Shown here: piece after piece, positions 41,361 to 50,461 of the stretch
Numbering within the stretch: position 1 is the first letter of the stretch
How the letters are laid out: every line of letters begins with the position of its first letter
Source of the DNA: Rhodococcoides fascians NBRC 12155 = LMG 3623
GTDB lineage: Bacteria > Actinomycetota > Actinomycetes > Mycobacteriales > Mycobacteriaceae
Reading direction: 5' to 3'
Length of the DNA stretch: 64,000 nt
Assembly: GCF_001894785.1 (NCBI RefSeq)
Contig: NZ_BCWW01000001.1
Span: 496,001-560,000, forward strand
Made by a program: the position numbers and the translations under genes
Notes under the pieces: generated by a model
What the model was told of the DNA's origin: nothing
Seen by the model: the letters and a program-made list of their open reading frames with translations, nothing else
The model's database searches: none

Positions 41361-42283
41361 GAGGTGGCCTCGGCATTCGTCGTGGATTGACCTGGGTGTG
41401 AGGGCAGTACGTCGAGCGACCGCACTGCCCGCATCACGGCCAGTGCGTCGATGGTGGCGGCGACGTCGTGAACCCGCAGGAGTGACGCCCCGTTCTGGGC
41501 CGCGAAGATCGCGGCGGCGAGTGATCCGGCGAGTCGGCCGTCGACCTCTCGTCCGGTGATGGCACCGATCATGCCCTTCCGCGACAGACCCGCCATGATC
41601 GGTCGCCCGGAAGCGGTGAGCGCCCGAAGGCCCTGCAGCAGTGTCAGATTGTGCTCGAGAGTCTTTCCGAATCCGAATCCGGGATCGACCAGGATGCGGT
41701 ACGCCGGGATTCCGGCTCGGATGCATTCGGCAGCCCGGTCGTCGAGGAACTCGCACACCTCTGCGGTGACGTCGCCGTAGCGAGGGGAATTCTGCATCGT
41801 CGACGGCTCGCCCAGCATGTGCGTCAGGCATACCGCAACGTCCAGTTCGGCAGCTGCGGCGAGTGCGCCCGGAAGACGAAGAGCACGAACGTCATTGATG
41901 ACGCTCGCCCCGGCGCGTACAGCCTCTCGCATCACCTCTGGCCGTGAGGTGTCGACCGACAGCGGTGTCGAGGTAAGTCTGGACAGGGCGTCGATCACCG
42001 CTACGACTCGTTCGATCTCCTCGTCGACGGTGGGTGGGGTTGCCCCCGGCCGGGTCGACTCACCGCCGATGTCGAGCAGTTCGGCACCCTCGTCGACCAT
42101 CGACAGCGCATGCGCCACAGCACGATCCGAGTCCAGGAACATGCCACCGTCGGAGAACGAATCCGGGGTGACGTTGACGATCCCGCAGACGACGGGATGT
42201 GAGGTCGTCAACCGGGTCAGCAGTCGGTCGCGGGCATCGGCTGACCGGGTTGCCGTGGAGACGGTCGTGAGCACTGTGGTCAC
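41357..42283 (-). CDS. folP: dihydropteroate synthase
   Basis: A 308-aa DHPS that condenses dihydropterin pyrophosphate with p-aminobenzoate in folate synthesis. Motifs: VNVTPDSFSDGG, GGESTRPGA, SVDTSRPEV, HMLGEPSTMQ, DPGFGFGKTLEHNL, GLSRKGMIG and RVHDVA. The segment after INDV reads RALRLPG where most enzymes have SGG. GTG start at 42283. It lies inside a catabolic operon, between soxG and the gcvH-like gene, apart from the other folate synthesis genes; it may raise folate supply when methyl groups are oxidised. Confidence 0.92.
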   Translation of the reverse strand: MTTVLTTVSTATRSADARDRLLTRLTTSHPVVCGIVNVTPDSFSDGGMFLDSDRAVAHALSMVDEGAELLDIGGESTRPGATPPTVDEEIERVVAVIDALSRLTSTPLSVDTSRPEVMREAVRAGASVINDVRALRLPGALAAAAELDVAVCLTHMLGEPSTMQNSPRYGDVTAEVCEFLDDRAAECIRAGIPAYRILVDPGFGFGKTLEHNLTLLQGLRALTASGRPIMAGLSRKGMIGAITGREVDGRLAGSLAAAIFAAQNGASLLRVHDVAATIDALAVMRAVRSLDVLPSHPGQSTTNAEATS

Positions 42284-42313
42284 CTGTTCTCTCGCGCTAG
42301 TCCAACGGGACGA

Positions 42314-42889
42314 TCAGACGTCGGTGTATTCCTCGGCCGCGTCGGTCAGCCAGGCTGCGAGATAGCGTGCGAACGACGAGCGCACGAGGATACGATAGTC
42401 CGTTCCGGTGTCGTCACAGGCAATGAGAATCATGCCTGCCATCGCCAGCATGGTCTGTACCGTCGACCCGGCCGGGAAGACGCGAGGGTGCAGATCGATC
42501 GAGCACCCCTTCGCCAACACGTCGCGGGCCCTGGAACCGCTCAGCCGCAGACTGGTTCGCTGTGCGGACACATCGGTTGCCGCACCGCGATGCTCACGAA
42601 CGGCCGAGCCGAGACGGTGTTCGAGTTCGACCGGATCGAGGCCCGCCCCGATGATCAGCCACTCCTCCGGGCCGAGCCAGATCGCGGTGGTGTTCGCGCC
42701 CTCGGCAACGCGTCCGGGGCCGGGCAGCTCCGTGCCGAGCTCGGTCGAGGCAGCGGCACCGCCCGGCCCGCTCGGGTCGACCCACAGGTCGATCCCGGCC
42801 AGGAACGGCTCCTCCACGATGCGGACAGCAGACGAGTCCGGCAGAACTGTTTCTGCGAGTGGGCTTCTGGCGGCGAGTCGGTCAGCCAT
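42314..42889 (-). CDS. soxG: sarcosine oxidase gamma subunit
   Basis: A 191-aa SoxG: LGPEEWLIIG, the conserved DVSAQRTSLRLSGSRARDVLAKGCSIDLHPRVF and SFARYLAAWLTDAAEEY. It is the small structural subunit of heterotetrameric sarcosine oxidase. ATG 42889 lies 8 bp inside the soxA 3' end. Confidence 0.92.
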   Translation of the reverse strand: MADRLAARSPLAETVLPDSSAVRIVEEPFLAGIDLWVDPSGPGGAAASTELGTELPGPGRVAEGANTTAIWLGPEEWLIIGAGLDPVELEHRLGSAVREHRGAATDVSAQRTSLRLSGSRARDVLAKGCSIDLHPRVFPAGSTVQTMLAMAGMILIACDDTGTDYRILVRSSFARYLAAWLTDAAEEYTDV

Positions 42890-45725
42890 CACGGCGGTTA
42901 CCTTCCGGGTCGACGAGTACGGAGCCGGTGACTTCCACGGCGACGAGGGTGTCGCCCACCGGGACGTGCAGGATGTCGCCGAGTCGGTCACGCCCGGCCT
43001 CGAGCAGGGCCAGCCCGAACGGCCTGCCCAATTCTGCGCTGGCGTAACTCGACGTGACGTGGCCGAGCATCGGAACCGGAAGCTCGGGGAGGACGCCGCT
43101 CTCGGAGTGCTCGATGATCTGCGAGCCCTCGGGGAGGACGGTCTCCCGATCGACGGGCAGGAGCCCGACGAACTGCTTGCGCAACGGGTTCCGGTTCTCG
43201 GCACGGTCGAACGAGCGCTTTCCGATGAAGTCGAGCTTCTTCTTCGATACCGCCCAGCTCATACCGAGGTCCTGTGGGGTGACGGTCCCGTCGGTGTCCT
43301 GGCCGACGATCGGGTAGCCCTTCTCGGCCCGCAGCACGTGCATGGTCTCGGTGCCGTAGGGGGTGATGCCGTACTTCTCGCCCGCATCGATCAGCCGCGA
43401 CCACAGTGCGTGGGCGTGCCAAGAATCGATGTTCACTTCGAAGGCCAGTTCACCGGAGAAGCTGATGCGCGCCACGCGTACCGGCACACCGTCGACCGAG
43501 GCGTCACGCCAGGCCATGAACGGGAACGCCTCGTTGGAGACGTCGAGCTCGGGGAAGATCTCGCCGACGAGGTCGCGGGAGCGCGGTCCGACGACGGGGA
43601 ACGTGGCCCACTGCTCGGTCACCGACGTCAGCCGAACCGCGAGGTGCGGCCATTCGGTCTGCAGCCACTCCTCCATCCAGTCGAGCATTCCTGCTGCGCC
43701 GCCCGTGGTGGTGAACACCTGGAATCGGTCGTCCGCCAACCGCATCACGGTGCCGTCGTCGATCACCATGCCGTCGGCACCGCACATCACGCCGTAGCGA
43801 ACCATGCCGACCTTCAAGTTGCTCATCATGTTCGTGTAGAACATGTCCAGCACCACACCGGCGTCGGGGCCCTGTACGTCGATCTTGCCCAGTGTCGAAC
43901 CGTCGAGCATGCCGACGCTCGCACGCACGGCCGCGCACTCGCGGAGCACGGCGTCGTGCATCTCCTCGCCGGCTAGCGGGTAGTAGCGGGGCCGCTTCCA
44001 CTGTCCGACGTCCTCGAAGACCGCGCCGCGGGCGACGTGCCAATCATGCACTGCAGTAACCCGTTCCGGGTCGAAGGCCATGCCGCGGTTGCGGCCGGCC
44101 AACGCCGCGAACGCCACCGGGGTGTACGGCGGTCGGAAGGTGGTGGTGCCCAGGTTCTCCACCGGCTTGTCGAGCAGCTCCGCCACGATGCCCGAGGACA
44201 CCACACCGGAGGTCTTGCCCTGATCGTGCGCGGTGCCGATCGTGGTGTAGCGCTTGATGTGTTCCATCGACGACATGCCTGCACCGACGGCGCGGACCAG
44301 ATCGGCCACCGTCGCGTCTCGCTGCACGTCGACGAACTGGCTGTCGGCTCCGAAGTCGTCGCGCACCCGCCACAGCACCAGTGACTCGGTGATCGGCACG
44401 GATTCGGGTGCTGGAGGCGGTGTTTCGGTGATGTCGAAGCCGAGACGGGTCAGCACACCTGCCGCGGCCGAGTTGCCGTCGCGGAGGCATCCTGCCAGAT
44501 CGAACACTCCCGAGGCCGATCCGGCTACGCTGATGCCCTCGACGTCGTCCGCCGGGACGAACGCACCGAGTTCGCCGTCGTAGCGCAGCTTTCCGCGGGC
44601 CTGGCTGAACAGGTGGACGGCGGGGTTCCAGCCACCGCTGACGAGCAGTACGTCGCACGCCACGGTGTCGGTGGCACCGTCGGCACCGGTCACCAATGCA
44701 TGAGTGACGCGGGTGTCGCCGCGGGTGCCGGATACGACGCTGCCGGTGCGCACCTCGATACCGCGCTCGCGGCACGGGCCGAGCCAGTGTTCCGGTGCCT
44801 CGGAGCGGGCATCGACGATGCGCGCGATGCGGACCCCGGCGTCGTGCACATCGACGGCTGCCTTGTACGCGCTGTCGTTGGTGGTGAACACCACGGCCTC
44901 GGTTCCTACCGTCACGCCGTAGCGATGCAGGAACGTACGTGCACTGTGCGCCAACATGATTCCGGGTCGGTCGTTGTCGGTGAAGACGACGGGCCGCTCG
45001 TGGGCGCCGGTGGCCACCAGGATGTGACGCGAGCGAATACGCCAGACTCGCTGACGGCTCAGCGCTGCAGGAGCTTCCAAGCCCAGGTGATCGGTGCGAC
45101 GCTCGAGGGCGAGCACGAAGCCGTCGTCGTAGGAACCGAACGCGGTGGTGCGGCGCAGCAACGTCACGTCGGGGAAGGTCGACAAGTCGGCCACCGCGTC
45201 GGCAACCCAGTCCAGGGCCGGCCGTCCGTCGATGACGTCGTCGGAGCCGAGCAGGGAGCCGCCGAATTCACTCTGATCGTCGACGACGACCACGCGAGCG
45301 CCACTGCGGGCGGCGACCAGAGCGGCCGTCAGACCGGCCGGGCCGGCGCCGACGACCAACAGGTCGGCGTGGGCGTGCGTGGCGTCGTACTTGGCGGAGT
45401 CGGAGATCTCGGCGAGACGCCCCTGTCCGGGGATGCCCCGAGCGACCAGGCCGTCGTACAGCTCGATCGTCGTGGCGAGCAGCATCGGCTCGGGGAACGG
45501 CTCCTCGATCTGTACGAGTCCGCCGGTGTCCTCGGCCCATGCAGCGGTGAATCCACGGGGCCTGCCGAGCTTGATGCTGGTGGTCACCTGATGAATACCG
45601 TTGGCGAGCAACGCAGATGCCAGCGTGTCGCCCGGGTGGCCCTGCAGGGCCGAGCCGCCGAACGTGAAGTCGAAGGTGCTCGTGCGGTCGATGCGGCCGC
45701 CGGATGCGGTGCGGAATGCGGTCAT
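42882..45725 (-). CDS. soxA: sarcosine oxidase alpha subunit
   Basis: A 947-aa SoxA. An N-terminal 2Fe-2S-ferredoxin-like part (about 1-100) is followed by an NAD-binding fold with VGAGPAG at 125-131 and a C-terminal GcvT-type folate domain from about residue 590. The complex oxidises sarcosine to glycine and H2O2 and delivers the methyl carbon to THF. The frame upstream of ATG 45725 is spurious, since the soxD stop overlaps this ATG by 4 bp. Order soxB-D-A-G is the classic one. Confidence 0.95.
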   Translation of the reverse strand: MTAFRTASGGRIDRTSTFDFTFGGSALQGHPGDTLASALLANGIHQVTTSIKLGRPRGFTAAWAEDTGGLVQIEEPFPEPMLLATTIELYDGLVARGIPGQGRLAEISDSAKYDATHAHADLLVVGAGPAGLTAALVAARSGARVVVVDDQSEFGGSLLGSDDVIDGRPALDWVADAVADLSTFPDVTLLRRTTAFGSYDDGFVLALERRTDHLGLEAPAALSRQRVWRIRSRHILVATGAHERPVVFTDNDRPGIMLAHSARTFLHRYGVTVGTEAVVFTTNDSAYKAAVDVHDAGVRIARIVDARSEAPEHWLGPCRERGIEVRTGSVVSGTRGDTRVTHALVTGADGATDTVACDVLLVSGGWNPAVHLFSQARGKLRYDGELGAFVPADDVEGISVAGSASGVFDLAGCLRDGNSAAAGVLTRLGFDITETPPPAPESVPITESLVLWRVRDDFGADSQFVDVQRDATVADLVRAVGAGMSSMEHIKRYTTIGTAHDQGKTSGVVSSGIVAELLDKPVENLGTTTFRPPYTPVAFAALAGRNRGMAFDPERVTAVHDWHVARGAVFEDVGQWKRPRYYPLAGEEMHDAVLRECAAVRASVGMLDGSTLGKIDVQGPDAGVVLDMFYTNMMSNLKVGMVRYGVMCGADGMVIDDGTVMRLADDRFQVFTTTGGAAGMLDWMEEWLQTEWPHLAVRLTSVTEQWATFPVVGPRSRDLVGEIFPELDVSNEAFPFMAWRDASVDGVPVRVARISFSGELAFEVNIDSWHAHALWSRLIDAGEKYGITPYGTETMHVLRAEKGYPIVGQDTDGTVTPQDLGMSWAVSKKKLDFIGKRSFDRAENRNPLRKQFVGLLPVDRETVLPEGSQIIEHSESGVLPELPVPMLGHVTSSYASAELGRPFGLALLEAGRDRLGDILHVPVGDTLVAVEVTGSVLVDPEGNRRDG

Positions 45726-46000
45726 GGGTTCACCGGCTTCGGGTCGTCGAGGCGATAGACACTGTGGATTCGATAGGTGGCGGTGTCCCGCACGGCGTTG
45801 AACCAACGCCGACAGCCCGCGCTGTGGCTCCACCGTTCCGCAAAGAGCCCCTTGGGGTTGTCGCGGAAGAACACGAAGTGCGCCCACTGTTCGTCGGTCA
45901 GAGCCGAGGGATCCTCGGGGTAGGCGATGTGCGCCTGGCCGCCGTAGTGGAACTCGGTCTCTTCTCGACTCCCGCACCACGGGCATTCGATCAATTGCAT
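45722..46000 (-). CDS. soxD: sarcosine oxidase delta subunit
   Basis: A 92-aa zinc subunit. Cys6 and Cys9 (ECPWCG), His59 and Cys63 (WSHSAGCRRWF) match the known zinc ligands of SoxD. ATG 46000 is chosen because GGAG lies 5 nt upstream; GTG 46006 would overlap it. Coupled to soxA by ATGA. Confidence 0.94.
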   Translation of the reverse strand: MQLIECPWCGSREETEFHYGGQAHIAYPEDPSALTDEQWAHFVFFRDNPKGLFAERWSHSAGCRRWFNAVRDTATYRIHSVYRLDDPKPVNP

Positions 46001-46051
46001 TGCCACTCCAAGATTTCTCGTTCGGGTGCTGCGTGTGTCGGGGCGGAGAAA

Positions 46052-47290
46052 CTAGTGAGCCACGCCTGCGGCACCGTGCTCGTCCACCAGCGCGCCGGTG
46101 ACGAATCGGTCCAGACTGAACGGTGCGATGTACTCGTGGACCTCGTCGTTGGCGATGGTGTCGGCCAGGCACCAACCGGCACCGGGGGTGGCCTTGAATC
46201 CGCCTGTACCCCAACCGCAATTGAGGAACACGTTGTCGAACGGCGTGCGTCCGACGATGGGGGAGGCATCGGGGCAGACGTCCACGATGCCGGCCCAGGT
46301 GCGCAGCAGGTGCGCGCGAGCGAAGACGGGGAACAACTCGACTGCAGCTGCCATCTGCCGTTCGATGATGTGGAACGCACCGCGCTGGCCGTAGCCGTTG
46401 TAGGAGTCGACGCCCGCACCCATCACCAGTTCGCCCTTGTGGGCCTGAGAGACGTACACGTGCACGGCATTCGACATGACGACCGTGGGATGCACGGGCT
46501 CGAGCAACTCCGAGACGAGGGCCTGCAGCGGATGGCTCTGCAGCGGAGTCTTGATGCCGAGCATGTCCGTCAGCGTCGAGGTGTGCCCGGCTGCGCACAG
46601 CGCGACCTGGCCGGTGGCGATGTCGCCACGCGTGGTCTTGACCCCGGTGACGCGGTTGCCGTCGGTGGTGAAGCCGGTGACCTCACAGTTCTGGATGATG
46701 TCGATACCGGCCGCGTCGGCGCGTCGGGCAAATCCCCAGGCGACGTAGTCGTGCTTGGCGATGCCGGCGCGTGGCTGGTACGTCGCACCGAGCACCGGGT
46801 AGCGAATGTCGCTGGAGATGTTGACGATCGGGCACAGCTTCTTGACCTCGTCGGGGTCGACCCACTGAGCGTCGATGCCGTTGAGTCGGTTGGCCTCGAC
46901 GCGTCGCACGCTGTCGCGCACGTCCTGCAGACTGTGCGCGAGGTTGAGGACGCCGCGCTGGCTGAACAGGATGGGGTAGTCGAGGTCGTCGGCGAGCCCT
47001 TCCCACAGCTTCAGCGAGTGCTCGTAGATGCGCGCGCTCTCGTCCCACAGGTAGTTGGACCGGATGAGGGTGGTGTTGCGCGCCATGTTTCCGCCGGCGA
47101 GCCACCCCTTCTCCAGCACAGCCACATTGGTGATGCCGTGGTTCTTGGCGAGGTAGTGCGCGGTGGCCAGGCCGTGTCCGCCGCCGCCGATGATCACGAC
47201 GTCGTACGACTTCTTCGGCTCGGGGTTGCGCCACAGGAAGTCCGGGTGGTCGGGCAGATGTGCGCCCGGAGGGGTTACGGGGGCGGTCAT
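46052..47290 (-). CDS. soxB: sarcosine oxidase beta subunit
   Basis: A 412-aa flavoprotein subunit carrying FAD and, in the family, covalent FMN. FAD motif [18 protein letters not shown], then [21 protein letters not shown] and the C-terminal [17 protein letters not shown]. It performs sarcosine oxidation. ATG 47290 overlaps the glyA stop by 4 bp. The much longer upstream open frame is the antisense-like shadow of glyA codon bias and is ignored. Confidence 0.95.
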   Translation of the reverse strand: MTAPVTPPGAHLPDHPDFLWRNPEPKKSYDVVIIGGGGHGLATAHYLAKNHGITNVAVLEKGWLAGGNMARNTTLIRSNYLWDESARIYEHSLKLWEGLADDLDYPILFSQRGVLNLAHSLQDVRDSVRRVEANRLNGIDAQWVDPDEVKKLCPIVNISSDIRYPVLGATYQPRAGIAKHDYVAWGFARRADAAGIDIIQNCEVTGFTTDGNRVTGVKTTRGDIATGQVALCAAGHTSTLTDMLGIKTPLQSHPLQALVSELLEPVHPTVVMSNAVHVYVSQAHKGELVMGAGVDSYNGYGQRGAFHIIERQMAAAVELFPVFARAHLLRTWAGIVDVCPDASPIVGRTPFDNVFLNCGWGTGGFKATPGAGWCLADTIANDEVHEYIAPFSLDRFVTGALVDEHGAAGVAH

Positions 47291-48615
47291 CGGTAGCCTT
47301 CCGTCAGGTCGGAGTAGAGGGGGAACTGCGCGGCGACGGCTTCGACCCGGATTCGCAGTGCATCGAGTCCGCGGTCGTCGGTGTCGGGACGCAACGCGTG
47401 GGCGATGACGTCGGAGACCTCGGCGAAGGCCGTGGCGTCCAGGCCGCGGGTCGCGAGGGCCGGGGTGCCGATGCGGACTCCGGAGCTCACCATGGGTGGC
47501 CGTGGATCGAACGGAACTGCGTTGCGGTTCACGGTGATTCCGACGTGATGGAGTCTGTCCTCGGCCTGCTTGCCGTCCAGTTCGGACTTGCGCAGGTCCA
47601 CGAGAACGAGGTGGACGTCGGTGCCGCCCGAGACCACGTCGATGCCTGCGGCTGCTGCGTCGTCGGTCAACAGTCGATCGGCCAAGATCTTCGCGCCTTC
47701 GAGGGTGCGCTGCTGCCGTTCCCGAAAGTCCTCTTCTGCAGCAAGTTTGAAGGCGACGGCCTTGCCGGCGATGACGTGTTCGAGGGGCCCGCCCTGCTGA
47801 CCGGGAAAGACCGAGGAGTTGAACTTCTTCGCCAGCGCGGCGTCGTTGGTGATGATGACGCCGCCGCGCGGTCCGCCGAGCGTCTTGTGCGTCGTCGAGG
47901 TGACCACGTGCGCGTGCGGTACCGGTGACGGGTGCAGTCCGGCGGCGACCAGGCCGGCGAAGTGCGCCATGTCCACCATCAGGTAGGCACCGACTTCGTC
48001 TGCGATGCGGCGGAATTCGGCGAAGTCGAGGTGGCGCGGGTAGGCGGACCAACCGGCCATGATCAGCTTGGGACGGTGCTCGTGGGCGAGGCGCTCCACC
48101 TCTGCCATGTCGACGAGATGGTCGTCTTCGCGGACGTGGTAGGCCGAGACGTCGTACAGCTTGCCGGAGAAGTTCAGCTTCATGCCGTGCGTGAGGTGTC
48201 CGCCGTGGGCGAGTGCGAGACCGAGAATCGAATCGCCCGGCTGCAGCAGTGCCGCCATGGCAGCGGCATTGGCCTGCGCACCGGAGTGCGGCTGCACGTT
48301 GGCGAACGACGATCCGAACAAGGCGTTGAGCCGGTCGATCGCGAGTTGCTCGATGACGTCGACGTTTTCGCATCCGCCGTAGTAGCGCCGGCCGGGGTAG
48401 CCCTCGGCGTACTTGTTCGTCAGTACCGAACCCTGCGCCTGCATGACGGCCAAGGGTGCGAAGTTCTCGCTCGCGATCATTTCGAGGGTGTTCTGCTGGC
48501 GGCCGAGCTCGGCACTGATCGCGCGGTGCACCTCGGGGTCGAGATCGGCGAGTACTCGGTTCGTCACGCCTCTCGGGTGCGGTGCCGTCGCTGTCGGTGC
48601 GAAGTCCTGCGTCAA
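47287..48615 (-). CDS. glyA: serine hydroxymethyltransferase
   Basis: A 442-aa PLP enzyme: [43 protein letters not shown] and the PLP Lys in [14 protein letters not shown]. It joins glycine and methylene-THF, both produced by SoxBDAG, to serine. TTG start at 48615 is unusual but has AAGGG about 9 nt upstream and no closer ATG. It is the first gene of glyA-soxB-soxD-soxA-soxG-folP-gcvH-like-sdaA, behind an operator 37 bp upstream. Confidence 0.95.
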   Translation of the reverse strand: MTQDFAPTATAPHPRGVTNRVLADLDPEVHRAISAELGRQQNTLEMIASENFAPLAVMQAQGSVLTNKYAEGYPGRRYYGGCENVDVIEQLAIDRLNALFGSSFANVQPHSGAQANAAAMAALLQPGDSILGLALAHGGHLTHGMKLNFSGKLYDVSAYHVREDDHLVDMAEVERLAHEHRPKLIMAGWSAYPRHLDFAEFRRIADEVGAYLMVDMAHFAGLVAAGLHPSPVPHAHVVTSTTHKTLGGPRGGVIITNDAALAKKFNSSVFPGQQGGPLEHVIAGKAVAFKLAAEEDFRERQQRTLEGAKILADRLLTDDAAAAGIDVVSGGTDVHLVLVDLRKSELDGKQAEDRLHHVGITVNRNAVPFDPRPPMVSSGVRIGTPALATRGLDATAFAEVSDVIAHALRPDTDDRGLDALRIRVEAVAAQFPLYSDLTEGYR

Positions 48616-48651
48616 GATGGCCGCCCTTCTGGAAGATCAATGATCTGGAAC

Positions 48652-48662
48652 TGATATATCAA
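48652..48662. promoter_or_regulatory. TGATATATCAA operator, glyA-sox operon and GntR
   Basis: Palindromic TGATATATCAA in the 118-bp divergent region, 37 bp from the glyA start and 71 bp from the GntR start. The position allows repression of both promoters and autoregulation of the GntR gene. Confidence 0.72.
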
Positions 48663-48733
48663 GATGCCAATAGAGTAAGATCACAAAGCAGAGCCGTCAA
48701 GGGCGGGGCGTCGACCGGGAGTGAGCAGACAAG

Positions 48734-49405
48734 ATGACGATCGAAATTCAGCCGGTGATGGATGCAACGCAGTTTGTCGGAACCAACGCCGATCGAGCCT
48801 ACGAAATAGTGCGTGAGCAGCTGATCATGTTGGAAATTCGTCCCGGTGAACCGATCAACGACGACCGCCTGGCCGAGCAATTGGGGCTGGGGCGCACACC
48901 GATTCGTGAGGGTCTGAAACGACTCGAACGTGAGCGCCTCGTCGTCGCGTATCCCCGACGCGGAACCTTCGCGACCGCCGTCGACATGACCGACCTGGCC
49001 AACATCTCGGAGATCCGCAAGCAGCTCGAGCCGGCGGCCTCGGCTCGTGCGGCGCGGACCGCGACACGGGCGGCTCGAGACCGGCTGGCCGAGCTCGCGG
49101 CCTCCATCGCGAGCATCGACGACACCGACGATTCACGCGAGGTGCTGCGCAAAGATGTTGCGGTGCATCGAGAGATCTATCGGGCGTCGGGCAATCCTCA
49201 CCTCGAAGACATTCTGGTCAGCCTCGACGCGCACGCCACGCGCATCTGGTGCCTGTTTCTCGACCGACTGCCTAACGTGGCCGGCCATGTCCGTGAGCAC
49301 GTCGTGTTGCTGCAGGCGATCATCGACGGCGATGCGGACACCGCGGCCGAACTGACCCTCGAACACGTCACCGGCTTCGAGAACGCCATCAGGGAACTGC
49401 TGTAG
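48734..49405 (+). CDS. GntR family (FCD-type) transcriptional regulator
   Basis: A 223-aa GntR regulator. Winged helix with RLAEQLGLGRTPIREGLKRL and RRGTFATAVDMTDLANISEI, then a helical FCD domain (RKDVAVHREIYRASGNPHLE; HVREHVVLLQAII). The DNA-reading region is nearly the same as that of the GntR at 29010-29702. It is divergent from glyA across an operator and is probably the local repressor of sarcosine catabolism. Its end overlaps the convergent LysR gene by 17 bp. Confidence 0.9.
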   Translation: MTIEIQPVMDATQFVGTNADRAYEIVREQLIMLEIRPGEPINDDRLAEQLGLGRTPIREGLKRLERERLVVAYPRRGTFATAVDMTDLANISEIRKQLEPAASARAARTATRAARDRLAELAASIASIDDTDDSREVLRKDVAVHREIYRASGNPHLEDILVSLDAHATRIWCLFLDRLPNVAGHVREHVVLLQAIIDGDADTAAELTLEHVTGFENAIRELL

Positions 49406-50324
49406 TCGCAGCTGCGATGCGCTCGGCCGCACCGCGCAATGCGGTCGAGATGGCATACATCGCCGGGGTGTACTGACGCCTGGCGAGTGACGCGATGTAG
49501 ATGACGCGCGTCGGTACCCGATCCGTGTCGGGGAAGTCGATGGTGGTGACGTCGGGTCGATGGTGAATGACCGACAACCCGGGCACCATTGCGATGCCGA
49601 CACCGGCAGCCACCATGGCCTCGATCTCCTGATAGTCGTGTGCCTCGTAGACGACGTCGGGCTCGAATCCTGCTACGCGACAACTGCGATAGAGAACTTC
49701 GGCAGCCGGGTGGTCGTTGCTGCGGATGATCCATCGTGCGTCACGAAGATCGTGCAGCGACACATCGTGCTGCACCCGATCGTCGTCGATCGGCAGCAGC
49801 AGCACGGTCGGGTCTTCCATCAGCGGCTCGAGTGACAGTGATCGTTCGGCCTCTTCCGTCCAGGCATAGCTCCACAGCAGCGCCAGGTCGATTTCGCTCG
49901 AATGCAGCATGTCGAGCAACTGCGGGCGCACCGCCGATCGCACGCGGACGTCCACACCGGGCCATCGTGAGTGATAGTCCTTCAGCGCGTCCGAGAGCAG
50001 CGACGCGCTGACCGTGGGAAACGAGCCGAGTCGAACCGAACCGCGTTCGAGCCCTCGGATCGCTTCGAGGTCGCCGCTCGCGGCGCGCATCTCCCGTCGA
50101 AACAGCCGGGCGCGGCTGGTGAGGATTTCGCCGGCTTCGGTGAGTTGTACGCCGCGTGGCAGGCGGGTCAACACCGGTTGTTTGATGCCGTGTTCGAGTT
50201 TGCTGATGCGTTGGGACGCCGCGGAGGGCGTCATGTTCGCTCGTTCGGCACCTGCGGTCAGTGAGCCGGCCTCGGCGATGTCGAGAAGAAGAAACAACGT
50301 CACGACGTCGAACGTGTGGTTCAT
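49389..50324 (-). CDS. LysR family transcriptional regulator
   Basis: A 311-aa LysR regulator. N-terminal helix-turn-helix (FLLLDIAEAGSLTAGAERAN, MTPSAASQRISKLE) and periplasmic-binding-like effector domain (VRLGSFPTVSASLL; EIEAMVAAGVGIAMVPGL). ATG 50324 gives the usual LysR start; an upstream in-frame ATG is unlikely. It is divergent from the MatC-like transporter, which it probably controls. Confidence 0.9.
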   Translation of the reverse strand: MNHTFDVVTLFLLLDIAEAGSLTAGAERANMTPSAASQRISKLEHGIKQPVLTRLPRGVQLTEAGEILTSRARLFRREMRAASGDLEAIRGLERGSVRLGSFPTVSASLLSDALKDYHSRWPGVDVRVRSAVRPQLLDMLHSSEIDLALLWSYAWTEEAERSLSLEPLMEDPTVLLLPIDDDRVQHDVSLHDLRDARWIIRSNDHPAAEVLYRSCRVAGFEPDVVYEAHDYQEIEAMVAAGVGIAMVPGLSVIHHRPDVTTIDFPDTDRVPTRVIYIASLARRQYTPAMYAISTALRGAAERIAAATTAVP

Positions 50325-50368
50325 ACGGATATCTTTCAGCTCAGCTAAACGACCAGGTAGCAAAACGA

Positions 50369-50395
50369 TATTGTCCTAAAAGGCCGGCGTCAATA
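50369..50395. promoter_or_regulatory. possible LysR box
   Basis: Interrupted inverted repeat TATTG-N17-CAATA in the 137-bp LysR/transporter divergent region. Spacing is longer than the usual LysR T-N11-A core, so this is tentative. Confidence 0.3.
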
Positions 50396-50461
50396 ATGTG
50401 ACAGGGACAACGTTCGAGTGCGGATGTAACCGAGCACTTACCAGCCACCTGAAAGACGCCC

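Noticed and set aside
42882..46598. 1238-codon minus-strand frame suggesting a giant fusion ending in soxA
   Set aside because: The part before 45725 is a shadow of soxD and soxB; soxA begins at the ATGA overlap.
45704..47296. 530-codon open frame antisense to soxB and soxD
   Set aside because: Mirror of strong sarcosine oxidase genes with low-complexity Val/Gly/Asp composition and no ribosome site.
46052..48640. 862-codon frame reading through glyA into soxB on the minus strand
   Set aside because: The part before 47290 is the out-of-frame shadow of glyA; soxB starts at the coupled ATG.
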